A stretch of 52,274 nt of DNA from an uncultured Bacilli bacterium (GTDB lineage: Bacteria > Bacillota_I > Bacilli_A > RF39 > UBA660), in the NCBI GenBank assembly GCA_947601845.1, contig CANQGH010000004.1:1-52274 (forward strand), read 5' to 3'. Position 1 is the stretch's first letter. The number at the start of each line of letters is the position of its first letter. Below, piece after piece: positions 27,078-36,479 of the stretch. The notes under the pieces are model-generated. The model searched no databases and had not been told where the DNA came from. It worked only from the letters and a program-made list of their open reading frames with translations. A program made the translations under genes and the position numbers.

Positions 27078-28130
27078 TTAACTAAAAAACATTCTAACAA
27101 TATCATTAAAGGTTATAAACAATAATAATATTAATAATAAGATAAAGCCAATGCTGTGGAAAATATTTTCCACTTTAGGGTTTACTGGAGAACCTTTAAT
27201 CTTCTCAATAATTAAGAATAATATTCTTCCTCCATCAAATGCTGGAAATGGAATTAAATTAATAAATCCTACATTAATACTTAATAACGCCACTAATTGT
27301 AATACACTTTCTATTCCTGCGCTTCTAGTTTGGCCTACTATAGAGTAAATACCAACTGGACCACTTAAACTATCAACACCAACACTACCAGTAAATAATA
27401 GCTTCAAAGTAATAAACATTTGATGAAATAAAGCTCCTGTCTTAACTACGGCATATTTTAAAGGCGCTAAGAATCCTTTTTCATTTTCTCTAATAAATTC
27501 AATTCCAAACTTATAAGATGTTCCTTCTTCTACAGTTTCTTTTTGTGGAGTTATTTCATATGTTACTACATTGCCATTAGCTTTTTTTATTTTAAATGTG
27601 ACAGGGTCACCAGATGTTTCTAGTGCTAGATATAATCTTACATCATCAACAGTGGAAATCTTATTACCATTTACTTCCAAGAATCTATCTCCTACCTCAA
27701 TACCAGCAGACTCCATTGGATACCCTGCGGTTAATCTTGATACTACTGGATCCATATTAGGAGAGCCGAAAAAGATACCACATAAAATTAAAATTAAGAA
27801 AGCTAATATAAAATTATTACCAGCGCCAAAGAACATAATTAGAAAACGTTGCCATACTTTCTTATTATACATTTTCTTTTCTTTAGGAACACTCTTATCG
27901 TCTTCTACTTCCTCACCACTAAGTTGTACAAAGCCCCCAATAGGTATAGCTCTTATACAGTACTCTGTTTCATCTTTTTTGCTTTTCTTAGACCATATCT
28001 TAGGTCCCATACCAATCGAAAACTCATAAACATAAACACCGAACATTTTGGCAAAGATAAAATGTCCAAATTCATGAACCAAAACTATAACCCCTAAAAT
28101 CAAAATAAACAAAATCAATGTTATTATCAT
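27078..28130 (-). CDS. rseP: Site-2 intramembrane zinc protease RseP/RasP
   Basis: Membrane-embedded metalloprotease that cleaves transmembrane segments, including anti-sigma factors and signal peptide remnants. The zinc site HEFGH is at residues 19-23 in the first helix, and the second motif NLIPFPAFDGG (around 291-301) supplies the third ligand. A PDZ domain lies between (about 130-200). Four membrane helices are visible. The 350-residue length is typical. It follows cdsA by 13 bases in a uppS-cdsA-rseP operon; in B. subtilis dxr lies between cdsA and rasP, but there is no room for it here. Confidence 0.92.
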   Translation of the reverse strand: MIITLILFILILGVIVLVHEFGHFIFAKMFGVYVYEFSIGMGPKIWSKKSKKDETEYCIRAIPIGGFVQLSGEEVEDDKSVPKEKKMYNKKVWQRFLIMFFGAGNNFILAFLILILCGIFFGSPNMDPVVSRLTAGYPMESAGIEVGDRFLEVNGNKISTVDDVRLYLALETSGDPVTFKIKKANGNVVTYEITPQKETVEEGTSYKFGIEFIRENEKGFLAPLKYAVVKTGALFHQMFITLKLLFTGSVGVDSLSGPVGIYSIVGQTRSAGIESVLQLVALLSINVGFINLIPFPAFDGGRILFLIIEKIKGSPVNPKVENIFHSIGFILLLILLLFITFNDIVRMFFS

Positions 28131-28143
28131 TCTTTATTCCTCC

Positions 28144-28944
28144 TTATAAGATTTCAATAAACAATATAAATCCCAAAACAATAAAAATAATACTGTCTAA
28201 TCTATCTAAAATACCTCCATGCCCAGGTATTAAATTAGAAAAATCTTTAGTCCCATAATATCTCTTAATCGAAGAAAAGATTAAATCACCTAATTGACCA
28301 ATAAGTGATAGAAATAAAGTAATAAATATAACAATTCCCATATCAAGTCCTAAATCAATAAATGTCGAAAAATACATACTTCCCATCACTACTCCCATTA
28401 TAGTTCCTCCGATTAAACCTTCTATTGTTTTTTTAGGAGAGATAATAGGTGCTAAAGGATTCCTTCCAATATATCTACCAGTAATATATGCAAAAGTATC
28501 AGTCATTATGGAAATTATAAATAAATATATGATATATTCCAAACTAAAATTACGAACTAAGATAAGTAAATTGAAACTTAATCCTATAAAAATAGTAGAT
28601 CCAACTAAGAATAGTGCATCATTTAAGTTATATCTTTTATTATCATTGATAAAAACCATTGGTGATAAGAAAACAAACATTATAATAGACATTAACCTAT
28701 AATCCATCAAAAAGAACAAGTCTTTTGATTCATAATTATTTAGAGTCATAAAAGTGACAATTACATAGGCACATATCTCTACAAAGAAAGGAAACTCTTT
28801 TTTAGTTTTTCTTATTTTAATTAATTCATGAAGTCCTAATAACGCTATTAAAAGCATTAGTAATGAAAAAGGTAATCCTCCTGTTAATAATAAAGGAATA
28901 AATATGGCTAATAAAACTATAGCACTTAGTACTCTTACTTTCAT
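28144..28944 (-). CDS. cdsA: Phosphatidate cytidylyltransferase
   Basis: Makes CDP-diacylglycerol from phosphatidate and CTP for phospholipid synthesis. A 266-residue polytopic membrane protein with the signature SPKKTIEGLIGG (around 168-179) and the C-terminal GHGGILDRLDS motif (around 241-251), which holds the catalytic Asp residues. It is 2 bases after uppS and 13 before rseP, all on one strand, so it is transcribed with them. Confidence 0.94.
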   Translation of the reverse strand: MKVRVLSAIVLLAIFIPLLLTGGLPFSLLMLLIALLGLHELIKIRKTKKEFPFFVEICAYVIVTFMTLNNYESKDLFFLMDYRLMSIIMFVFLSPMVFINDNKRYNLNDALFLVGSTIFIGLSFNLLILVRNFSLEYIIYLFIISIMTDTFAYITGRYIGRNPLAPIISPKKTIEGLIGGTIMGVVMGSMYFSTFIDLGLDMGIVIFITLFLSLIGQLGDLIFSSIKRYYGTKDFSNLIPGHGGILDRLDSIIFIVLGFILFIEIL

Positions 28945-28946
28945 AA

Positions 28947-29657
28947 TTAATTTCCTCCGAATCTTCTATTTCTATTATAGTATTCTTCTAATACCTTATC
29001 AAACTCTTTTTCTTTAAAATCTGGGAAATAAACATCAGTAAATACCATTTCACTATATGCTAGTTGATATAACATAAAATTACTAATTCTTAGTTCACCA
29101 CTAGTTCTAATCATTAAATCAATTGGTGGTAAATCGTGATATAAATATTTAGCAAAACTTTCTTTATTCAAGCCATCTAAATTTAATTTCCCTTCTTTAT
29201 AATCAAGGGCTATCCTACGGCTAGCATCAATTAATTCCTCTTGACCACCATAGTTTAAACAAATGTTTAAAATACCTTTATCATTATCTTTGGTCTCTTC
29301 TTCCATTTTAGCCATAGCATCTAATACATCTTGTCTTAATGGACTTTTTCTACCTGAAAAGATTACTTTAATGTTCTCCTTTTTGAATTGTTTAAATTTC
29401 TTAGTAAACATTTCCACAAAAAGATTCATTAAATAGTCAACTTCTTCCCTTGACCTTCTAAAGTTTTCTGTAGAAAAAGCAAAAACACTAAGAACTTTTA
29501 CACCCTGATTCAAGATATATATGCCTAACTTTTCTAATGTTTTACTACCTTCTAGATGCCCAATATTTCTTTTATATCCTCTTTTAGTAGCCCATCTACC
29601 ATTACCATCCATGATAATCGCTACATGTTTAGGAACTTGTCTTTCTGTATCGTTCAT
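28947..29657 (-). CDS. uppS: Undecaprenyl diphosphate synthase (isoprenyl transferase)
   Basis: Builds the C55 lipid carrier for peptidoglycan from FPP and IPP. The 236-residue protein has the conserved IMDGNGRWATKRG (catalytic Asp near residue 15), VLSVFAFSTENF, and the C-terminal DLMIRTSGELRISNF motif. I placed the start at the ATG of MNDTERQVPKHV, which has AGTAGGA upstream; the longer frame adds 17 residues with no homologues I know. It heads the uppS-cdsA-rseP operon. Confidence 0.93.
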   Translation of the reverse strand: MNDTERQVPKHVAIIMDGNGRWATKRGYKRNIGHLEGSKTLEKLGIYILNQGVKVLSVFAFSTENFRRSREEVDYLMNLFVEMFTKKFKQFKKENIKVIFSGRKSPLRQDVLDAMAKMEEETKDNDKGILNICLNYGGQEELIDASRRIALDYKEGKLNLDGLNKESFAKYLYHDLPPIDLMIRTSGELRISNFMLYQLAYSEMVFTDVYFPDFKEKEFDKVLEEYYNRNRRFGGN

Positions 29658-29730
29658 TTTTTCACATCCTACTGACATAATTATAATACACATACGATAA
29701 TCTAACAAGAAGAAGTTTTAGGCAAAAATA

Positions 29731-29756
29731 AAAAGATTTCACTTTAAAATCTTTTC
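29731..29756 (-). terminator. Terminator after the small 60-residue gene
   Basis: AAAAGATTT/AAATCTTTT stem with TATTTTT after it on the minus strand. The left arm includes the last codons of the 29744 gene. Confidence 0.65.
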
Positions 29757-29926
29757 CTAAATCTTAAAATTTTATATTCATGTTCCATGATTCGTTCAAA
29801 ATTAACTAATTCTGATTGTAACAATTCACTTTTTAACAAACCATCTTTATCATCTACATCAATTAGTGATATATTTGCCTCTTTGTGATACCGTAGATAG
29901 CAATGACCATCAAACTGAACTTTCAT
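29744..29926 (-). CDS. Small unknown protein
   Basis: A 60-residue basic protein (MKVQFDGHCYLRYHKEA to ILRFRKRF) between the LytTR regulator and uppS. It has a modest AGGTAG site about 9 bases upstream and a clear terminator at its stop codon, which argues it is a real gene. No family recognised, no signal peptide or membrane helix. Confidence 0.45.
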   Translation of the reverse strand: MKVQFDGHCYLRYHKEANISLIDVDDKDGLLKSELLQSELVNFERIMEHEYKILRFRKRF

Positions 29927-30031
29927 CTTATTCTACCTTTCCAACAAGTTTTTCTACCCTGCAGAAATATTTTAGCAGAATTATTATTTTTAGAATGTTT
30001 TTGTGATAAAAAGTAGATTTTGTTACTTAAA

Positions 30032-30760
30032 TTAACTATCTTCTTGTAATCTACTCTTTAATTCACTCTTCTTATCTTTAGCAATTAAATCGATTTGAGC
30101 GTTTTCAAAAAAAATAATATTACGAGATAAATCTACACTCGTTATATTTTTTAAATTAACAATACAACTGCGGTGCGTTTTCATAAAATCATAATTATCT
30201 TTAAATACATCTTTTAAATGGTCAATAGTATCCCTAATTAAATATGTTTTTCCTTTAGTAACAATGTGACACTTATTATTGTTTACCATTTTCTCAATAT
30301 ATAGAATATCATTATGAGGTACTTGATGCATCTCTCCATCGGAAATAAAAGTTAATGATTTCTTATTATCGATAATATTTAAGGCCACATTTAAAGTGTT
30401 TTCCAATTCTTTTTCTATATTAACATTTTTAGAGATAAAATCTAACATTAATAATTTGGTCATATACCCTATCGTACCATACTCTTCATGGCTAGTAATC
30501 ATTATGATTTGACTATCCCAATCACCACTATTTCTTATTTCTCTTGCTAAATCTATACCTCTTTTACCTGGAACTTCTACATCTAAAATATATATTTTAT
30601 GACCATTAATACTCTTTAATTGGCTTTCTACCTCATCATCATAATAACTAAATTCATTCAAATGATAACTTTTATTTTGTGGTCCCATTACTCTTAATAT
30701 CACTTTTTTATATATTTTTCTCATTTGATCTTCATCTTCATATAATATAAAACTTATCAT
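30032..30760 (-). CDS. LytTR-family response regulator
   Basis: A 242-residue regulator. The receiver domain (about 1-115) has the acidic pocket in LYEDED and the phospho-acceptor Asp in YILDVEVPG. The LytTR DNA-binding domain (about 140-240) includes DILYIEKMVNNNKCHIVTK and the FMKTHRSCIVNLKNI motif seen in AgrA, ComE and similar proteins. Such regulators bind pairs of direct repeats about two helical turns apart. No histidine kinase is next to it, so its partner is elsewhere. The start is the ATG after GGGAG, nine codons inside the longest frame. Confidence 0.82.
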   Translation of the reverse strand: MISFILYEDEDQMRKIYKKVILRVMGPQNKSYHLNEFSYYDDEVESQLKSINGHKIYILDVEVPGKRGIDLAREIRNSGDWDSQIIMITSHEEYGTIGYMTKLLMLDFISKNVNIEKELENTLNVALNIIDNKKSLTFISDGEMHQVPHNDILYIEKMVNNNKCHIVTKGKTYLIRDTIDHLKDVFKDNYDFMKTHRSCIVNLKNITSVDLSRNIIFFENAQIDLIAKDKKSELKSRLQEDS

Positions 30761-30984
30761 AATTATACTCCCATCTTTAAAATTCATTCTAACATATTAC
30801 AGTTGTTATAGTTATTATTTTAGATATCGTGTTAATATTTCCCTCTAAAAGTGTGATTATGACCGTTTAACCTAAAAATTTGACATTATAGCCACCAATA
30901 AGAGACCACTTAATTAGAAACCCTTGTTATAATGTTTGTGTTTTGTTATAAGTGTGATAAAATATAAAAAGCAATGAGGTATTT

Positions 30985-32838
30985 ATGTTAGAAAAAATAG
31001 ATAACGGAAAAGATGTTTCCAACTTAACATTAAAAGAGAAAAAACAATTAGCTAAAGAAATTAGAACCTTTTTATTAGAAAATGTTTCTAAAACTGGTGG
31101 ACATCTAGCTTCTAATTTAGGGGTAGTAGAGTTAACCATTAGTTTGTTATCTTGTTTTGATTTTGATAAGGATAAAATTATTTTTGATGTTGGTCATCAA
31201 AGTTATACTTATAAAATACTAACTGGAAGGAAAAAATTATTCTCTAGTTTGCGAAAATATAAAGGACTACGTGGTTTCCCTTATTTAAAGGAAAGTGCTT
31301 ATGACTTTTTTAACACCGGTCATAGTAGTACTAGTATTTCAGCAGCTTTAGGTATGGCAAGAGCTAGAGATTTAAAAGGCGAAAATTATCATATTATTTC
31401 TGTAATTGGTGATGGATCTATTAGTAATGGTATGAGCCTAGAAGCCATTAATGATTTGGGATTCAATAAAACAAAAATGATTTTAATTTTAAATGATAAC
31501 GGTATGAGTATTTCTTCTAATGTTGGGGGAATTTCTAGTTACTTAAGCCGAATTAGTATTAATGAGCGTTATTTAAAAGTAAAAAATAAAATAAAGCATT
31601 CTTTAGATAACACTAAATTTGGCAATGCTATGTATAAAGTCTTATCGCGTGCCAAGGATGGAATGCGTGGTTTTTTAGTACCTTCTAAATATTTTGAAGA
31701 TATGGGTCTTACTTATGTTGGACCAATTGATGGTCATGATATTGGACTAATGATAAAAGTTTTTGAGCGAGTAAAAAGAATGGAAAAACCTGTTATTATT
31801 CATGTTGTCACAAAAAAGGGGAAAGGTTATGACAAAGCAGAAAATGACCCTACTCTTTATCACATGGTGCCTCCATTTGATTTAGATAAAGGAGTAATAC
31901 CAGTAAATAAAAAAACTTATTCTTCATATTTTGGAGAAGTAATGTTAGAACTAGCGGAAAAAAATAATAATTTAGTCTTAATTACTGCGGCTATGTGTGA
32001 TGGAGTTGGATTAGTTCCCTTTGCTAAAAAATTTCCTAAACGCTATTTTGATGTAGGAATTAGTGAAGAACACGCTATCACTATGGCTGCGGGACTTGCT
32101 GCTAGTGGTATGCGCCCAGTATTTGCGGTTTATTCTACGTTCTTACAACGGGGATTTGATCAAATTGTTCATGATGTTTGTATGCAAAATCACCCAGTTA
32201 TTTTTGCCATCGACCGTGCAGGATTAGTTGGTGAAGATGGAGAAACACATCAGGGTATTTTAGATTTATCTTACTTATCAATTATTCCTAATATGGTTAT
32301 TGTATGTCCTAAATGTGTTCAAGAATTAAAAGTAATTTTTTCATGGGCATTAGAGCAAAAATTTCCTATCGCCATTAGGTATCCCAAAGGATGTAATAAC
32401 ATAGAAATTACTCCTATTAAACAAATAAAACTTGGAAAATGGGAAATCTTACAAAAAGATAATACCAGTAAAGTTGCTGTTATTGCGACTGGTAGAATGG
32501 TAGAATCAGTTATGTCTATCCTTAAGAACAATAAATTAGATATTATGTTTATCAACGCTACTTTTATTAAGCCTGTCGATACATCTATGTTAAAAAAATT
32601 AGTCAAAAATCATTATTCAATTCTAACTATCGAAGATAATTTATTGAGTGGTGGTCTAGGAGATGCTATTTTATGTGCCGTTAATAATATGGGGCCTATC
32701 AACATAAAACGAATGGGATTTTCTGATACCTTTGTTGAACAAGGCAATATCGATTTGTTATTTCATCAAGAAGGACTAGATGAGAAATCAATCATCAAAG
32801 AAATTAAAAAACTTATGCGAAATAAAAAAATAAAATAA
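30985..32838 (+). CDS. dxs: 1-Deoxy-D-xylulose-5-phosphate synthase
   Basis: First step of the MEP isoprenoid pathway, joining pyruvate and glyceraldehyde 3-phosphate with thiamine diphosphate. The 617-residue protein has FDVGHQSYTYKILTGRK, the diphosphate-binding GDGSISNGMSLEAIN and LNDNGMSIS (around 150-180), and a transketolase-like second domain with ISEEHAITMAAGLA (around 357-370). GAGGT lies just before the ATG. It supplies IPP for uppS, which lies nearby on the other strand. No other MEP gene is in the window. Confidence 0.93.
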   Translation: MLEKIDNGKDVSNLTLKEKKQLAKEIRTFLLENVSKTGGHLASNLGVVELTISLLSCFDFDKDKIIFDVGHQSYTYKILTGRKKLFSSLRKYKGLRGFPYLKESAYDFFNTGHSSTSISAALGMARARDLKGENYHIISVIGDGSISNGMSLEAINDLGFNKTKMILILNDNGMSISSNVGGISSYLSRISINERYLKVKNKIKHSLDNTKFGNAMYKVLSRAKDGMRGFLVPSKYFEDMGLTYVGPIDGHDIGLMIKVFERVKRMEKPVIIHVVTKKGKGYDKAENDPTLYHMVPPFDLDKGVIPVNKKTYSSYFGEVMLELAEKNNNLVLITAAMCDGVGLVPFAKKFPKRYFDVGISEEHAITMAAGLAASGMRPVFAVYSTFLQRGFDQIVHDVCMQNHPVIFAIDRAGLVGEDGETHQGILDLSYLSIIPNMVIVCPKCVQELKVIFSWALEQKFPIAIRYPKGCNNIEITPIKQIKLGKWEILQKDNTSKVAVIATGRMVESVMSILKNNKLDIMFINATFIKPVDTSMLKKLVKNHYSILTIEDNLLSGGLGDAILCAVNNMGPINIKRMGFSDTFVEQGNIDLLFHQEGLDEKSIIKEIKKLMRNKKIK

Positions 32839-32867
32839 ACCATTTTCTAAAAACGAAAATGGTTTTT
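32837..32867 (+). terminator. Terminator of dxs
   Basis: AAACCATTTTC/GAAAATGGTTT stem (32837-32847 with 32855-32865) followed by TTTAT, overlapping the dxs stop codon. A second A/T-rich hairpin (32876-32898) next to it probably ends the tRNA-Arg transcript from the other direction. Confidence 0.75.
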
Positions 32868-32906
32868 ATAAAAAGAAAAAAGCTTTTAAAGCTTTTATTC
32901 AATATA

Positions 32907-32983
<77 letters not shown>

Positions 32984-33014
32984 AGGTATAACCAAAAGTA
33001 ATTTGATTATACAC

Positions 33015-33974
33015 CTATTGGTTTGTAAATTCAACATCTTTTGATGTTTTTTTCAAAATTTCTTCATGATCTACCTGAAAAATTACTTCTTTAACATCGT
33101 AATTATCAAAGATAGAATACATAATTGAGTAAACCACTTCTTCTAGTATTTGTTTATCACTCATGAAAATACTAGTATTAAAGTTTAAAATCATTGTATC
33201 GCTGTCAATTTCATAGTTGATTAACTCTGTCCTTTGATTTAAATAACTAACTAAGTTAGGTTCATAAATGTAACTACTAGATAAATCATCAATAATAATA
33301 CTAATTTTCTCTCTATTATCATCAATGTATTTAGTAATAGGAACATAGTACTTGTTTCCCTCAATCTCATCAATATAATATACAACTACCTTCTGTATAT
33401 CTCTTCTCTTTTTAATATCATATTTCTTATTTATTCCAAATTCTTTAGTAAACACTTCCGGTAAATCCGTTCCCCAATGATTACTTATTGCCTCACCTTG
33501 AACTGATATTTTTACTCCATTTACTCCCTCTATTTCCAATAATGAAAAAGTAACAGCCTCTAATAGTTTGGTTCTTCTTTTTTCACTAACACCTAATACT
33601 TCACTTGAAAAATCAACTGAAACTATCCCCTCAGTATAATTTACACTTAGTATTTTGGTTTTCTTAGGAATAATGCCATTTAAGCCATTAGGTAATAAAT
33701 CGTTACTAGAATCCAGTAAATTAGTTAAAATACTTTTAGTTTTTTCAACAACATCTTTATCATTATCTACAACTGTTACAGCCTTAACTAACAAATCATC
33801 ACTATTTAATAAATATATATTTATTTTACCAATATTATCTGAATATTTTATTTCCATATTTTGACTAAGCCCATTACTACCTATATTATTAGATGGCATC
33901 AAATAAATAGCTAATAATAAGCATACAGTCAGTGTTGTTATCATGATCTTTTTTAAAGCTTTTCTTTTTAGCAT
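33015..33974 (-). CDS. gerM: Sporulation/germination protein GerM (two GerMN domains)
   Basis: A 319-residue protein with an N-terminal membrane anchor (about 8-28: IMITTLTVCLLLAIYLM) and two GerMN domains, about 45-165 and 195-305. The first has the family's LLPNGLNGIIPKKTKILSV and GIVSVDFSSE segments, the second IYEPNLVSYLNQ and MILNFNTSIF. In Bacillus GerM is made in the mother cell and is needed for spore formation and cortex. No lipoprotein Cys is seen at the end of the anchor. AGGTGATA precedes the ATG. gerE is immediately upstream on the same strand, as part of the gerE/gerM neighbourhood of B. subtilis. Confidence 0.85.
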   Translation of the reverse strand: MLKRKALKKIMITTLTVCLLLAIYLMPSNNIGSNGLSQNMEIKYSDNIGKINIYLLNSDDLLVKAVTVVDNDKDVVEKTKSILTNLLDSSNDLLPNGLNGIIPKKTKILSVNYTEGIVSVDFSSEVLGVSEKRRTKLLEAVTFSLLEIEGVNGVKISVQGEAISNHWGTDLPEVFTKEFGINKKYDIKKRRDIQKVVVYYIDEIEGNKYYVPITKYIDDNREKISIIIDDLSSSYIYEPNLVSYLNQRTELINYEIDSDTMILNFNTSIFMSDKQILEEVVYSIMYSIFDNYDVKEVIFQVDHEEILKKTSKDVEFTNQ

Positions 33975-34011
33975 TATATCACCTATAAAATATTATGAAT
34001 TTATTTTATAT

Positions 34012-34221
34012 TTATTCATCTAATGATAATTCATTCATTTTTAATAATTCTACAACTGCCCCTGCTCTACCTTTTACACCTAATTTTTGCATTACATTAG
34101 ATATATGATTTCGTACAGTTTTTTCACTAATACCTAATTCTTCTGCAATATCTTTAGTGTTTTTATTCATAATTAACAATTCAAATACTTCTCTTTCGCG
34201 AAGTGTTAATATTCCTTTAAT
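34012..34221 (-). CDS. gerE: GerE, late sporulation LuxR-type regulator (apparent ATT start)
   Basis: A 69-residue DNA-binding protein with nearly all of Bacillus GerE: LTLREREVFELLIMNKNTKD, then IAEELGISEKTVRNHISN, then MQKLGVKGRAGAVVELLKM. This is the LuxR-type HTH that adjusts coat gene expression with sigma-K. The frame has no ATG, GTG or TTG before the conserved core. The best start is ATT at 34219-34221, with GAGGT 7 bases upstream; an ATG slightly upstream is out of frame and stops after five codons. Either a rare ATT initiator or a small 5' frameshift explains this. It lies 37 bases before gerM. Confidence 0.85.
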   Translation of the reverse strand: MKGILTLREREVFELLIMNKNTKDIAEELGISEKTVRNHISNVMQKLGVKGRAGAVVELLKMNELSLDE

Positions 34222-34303
34222 AACAATTACCTCACTTTCTCTTATGTATATTTGCTCATAGTATTCTATGATAACTTATCTTTTAGTTGAGGGTGTTTGA
34301 CCA

Positions 34304-34335
34304 TAAAAAAAGTAGGCATTTTTATTTGCCTACTT
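34304..34335 (-). terminator. Terminator of the thioester adhesin gene
   Basis: AAGTAGGCA/TGCCTACTT stem followed on the minus strand by TTTTTTAT. It separates the adhesin from gerE. Confidence 0.75.
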
Positions 34336-34348
34336 GTAATCGATTATG

Positions 34349-36334
34349 TTATTCATGTGTTTTTCTTAAGTTTATATATGCTACTACACCCATAGATACC
34401 GTTAATAAAGCTCCAATAATTAAGTATGATGTGTTATCAAAGGTTGGTGGATTTTCTGGCTCTTCTGGTTTTTTCTCATTTGTTACTTCTATTGTTAGTA
34501 ACATTCCATACTCATCATCAACTTCAATTCCTTCTTGATTTGGCGCTATTACAAACTCAATTACTTCTTCATTTAATTCATAACCATCTGGAGCTTCTAT
34601 CTCTTCTAATTGATATTTTCCTGGTTTTAATGACTCAGGTGTTATTAATATGCCATCCTCATCAGTTTCAAAATATTCTAATGTCTTTTTCTTACCAGTT
34701 GATAATGTTACAACTTGAGTTATATATTCATTTATATCTTCACCATTCTCATCTTGTAACCATTTTATTTTAAACTTAGCTGTACCCCTAGTTATTACTT
34801 CACCAGTATCCTTATCAAGTTTTATTACTTTTAATCTTGCTGAATATGGAGCATTAGCTAATACATATTTTAATGTCTTACCATTAGAACTATCATTTAT
34901 CTCTATTGTTATTGGTCCAATTGCTTCACTAGTTCCAAATGGTTCTACTTGTCTTAAAACATATTTTCCGTATGGTATATTTCCTGTTATGGCAAAGCCA
35001 TCGCTATCTGTTGTTAATGTTGCTACTTCTTTATCTTGATCATCGCCAAACAATGGATATAATTTAAATACTTTATTAGCTTCAGGCTTCAATATCCCTG
35101 TTTTACCACTAGCTTCTACCTTTACTATTTGTATTTTAGCCTCTATTAATTCTTCTAGTGAATTTACTCTTTGAACTGTACTGTAATTAGAGTCCGTTAT
35201 TGTTACTGTATATGTTTTAGTATCCAATAAGTATCCTTTACTTGGTGTTTTTTCTTTGATTGTGTATGTACCTACTGGTAATAAGCCTTCATGAACTGTA
35301 CCTATAGTTGTTGCTATTCCTTTATCATCTGTTACTAACTCAAAATCAGCATATTTAGCATCGCCAGAATATTTTACTGTATATACTGCGCCTTTTAAAG
35401 TAGAATCTCCTAATAAACCGCTCGCCTTTGATGATGTTTTTACTATTTGAATATTTCCTCCTATAGCATTAAGAGTTATAGTTTTAGAAATCTTTGGAAT
35501 GTTTAGACCTAAAGAAATTAAATCTTGATATTGAGCATCATTATATACCACACTGTTAATATCATTGGCACCTTTGAAAACTTTAGTTACTGTAACTTGT
35601 ACAGGATTAGTTGTATTAACTCTAATAGATAATCCCGAACTATCTTGTGATACGATTGTGGCATCAGTTGCACTGGATAGAGTTACCTTATATTTATCAG
35701 TACTGTAGTCTCCACTAAAGGTAACTACTTCGCCTACTGTTATATTTTTAGAAGGAGCACTAATATTAGGAGCCTTCTTAGCCTCAGTAATCAAATTTTC
35801 TATTTCTTGTATCGCACCTTTAACATCGTTTGTATCATGATTTTTCCAATAATCAACATCATCTGATTCACCAGTATACCAATATATTCCTAGTTCTGGA
35901 TATACAGTATGCCATACCAAATCTTGCGTAGCATCATAATATTTTAAATCAGTATGATTAACATAAGGAGAATTATAACCGAAATATGAAATCCATGCCA
36001 TTCGTTCAAAGTCAATCTCACTCATCATTTCATTAGAATGTAAAACTTTATCACTAGTATTTGCACTTTGCGTGTCATTTATTCGAACGCCGGGTTCCAA
36101 GCAAAAGGCAATTTCCCCGTTAACTAACAATATATGATGGCTTTGATCTGTCGTACGCCTATAAGCAGGTTCATAATCTAAAGATTGTTCATTATCTATA
36201 AAATATCCATTTCCTGTCAACTCGCCACTACTAACTTCCAAATCCTTAGCTGTGACCGTTACTACACCTACACATAAAAACATTAAGATAACGCCAACAA
36301 AAATTTTTAATATTCCAAATATTTTCTTTTTCAT
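34349..36334 (-). CDS. Surface adhesin with thioester domain and Cna-B-like repeats
   Basis: A 661-residue secreted protein. After a signal peptide (about 1-28) comes a thioester domain: the Cys in IAFCLEPGVR (near residue 80) and the Gln in DATQDLVWHTVYPE (near 132) are the pair that form the bond used to attach covalently to host ligands. At least three Cna-B/prealbumin-like domains follow (about 300-600), each with Lys, Asn and Glu residues able to form isopeptide links. The end has NPPTFDN, a hydrophobic helix and LRK, the layout of a sortase signal but with Phe where Gly is usual. AGGTGG precedes the ATG. Confidence 0.85.
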   Translation of the reverse strand: MKKKIFGILKIFVGVILMFLCVGVVTVTAKDLEVSSGELTGNGYFIDNEQSLDYEPAYRRTTDQSHHILLVNGEIAFCLEPGVRINDTQSANTSDKVLHSNEMMSEIDFERMAWISYFGYNSPYVNHTDLKYYDATQDLVWHTVYPELGIYWYTGESDDVDYWKNHDTNDVKGAIQEIENLITEAKKAPNISAPSKNITVGEVVTFSGDYSTDKYKVTLSSATDATIVSQDSSGLSIRVNTTNPVQVTVTKVFKGANDINSVVYNDAQYQDLISLGLNIPKISKTITLNAIGGNIQIVKTSSKASGLLGDSTLKGAVYTVKYSGDAKYADFELVTDDKGIATTIGTVHEGLLPVGTYTIKEKTPSKGYLLDTKTYTVTITDSNYSTVQRVNSLEELIEAKIQIVKVEASGKTGILKPEANKVFKLYPLFGDDQDKEVATLTTDSDGFAITGNIPYGKYVLRQVEPFGTSEAIGPITIEINDSSNGKTLKYVLANAPYSARLKVIKLDKDTGEVITRGTAKFKIKWLQDENGEDINEYITQVVTLSTGKKKTLEYFETDEDGILITPESLKPGKYQLEEIEAPDGYELNEEVIEFVIAPNQEGIEVDDEYGMLLTIEVTNEKKPEEPENPPTFDNTSYLIIGALLTVSMGVVAYINLRKTHE

Positions 36335-36458
36335 ATCACATTACCACCTATTTTTAATATTTCCAATATCTTATACTATATACATTATCACATTATATAA
36401 AAATGTCAATTATTGTGGCAAAATAATTGTAAACATGACTGACAATTTGTGTAAACAA

Positions 36459-36479
36459 AAATAGCTATCCTAGCTATTT
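36459..36479 (-). terminator. Terminator of spoIIIAH
   Basis: AAATAGCT/AGCTATTT stem (36459-36466 with 36472-36479) followed on the minus strand by TTGTTT, overlapping the last codons. Confidence 0.6.

Noticed and set aside
34426-34773. Plus-strand frame rich in Leu antisense to the adhesin
   Set aside because: No ribosome binding site and full overlap with a well-supported gene.
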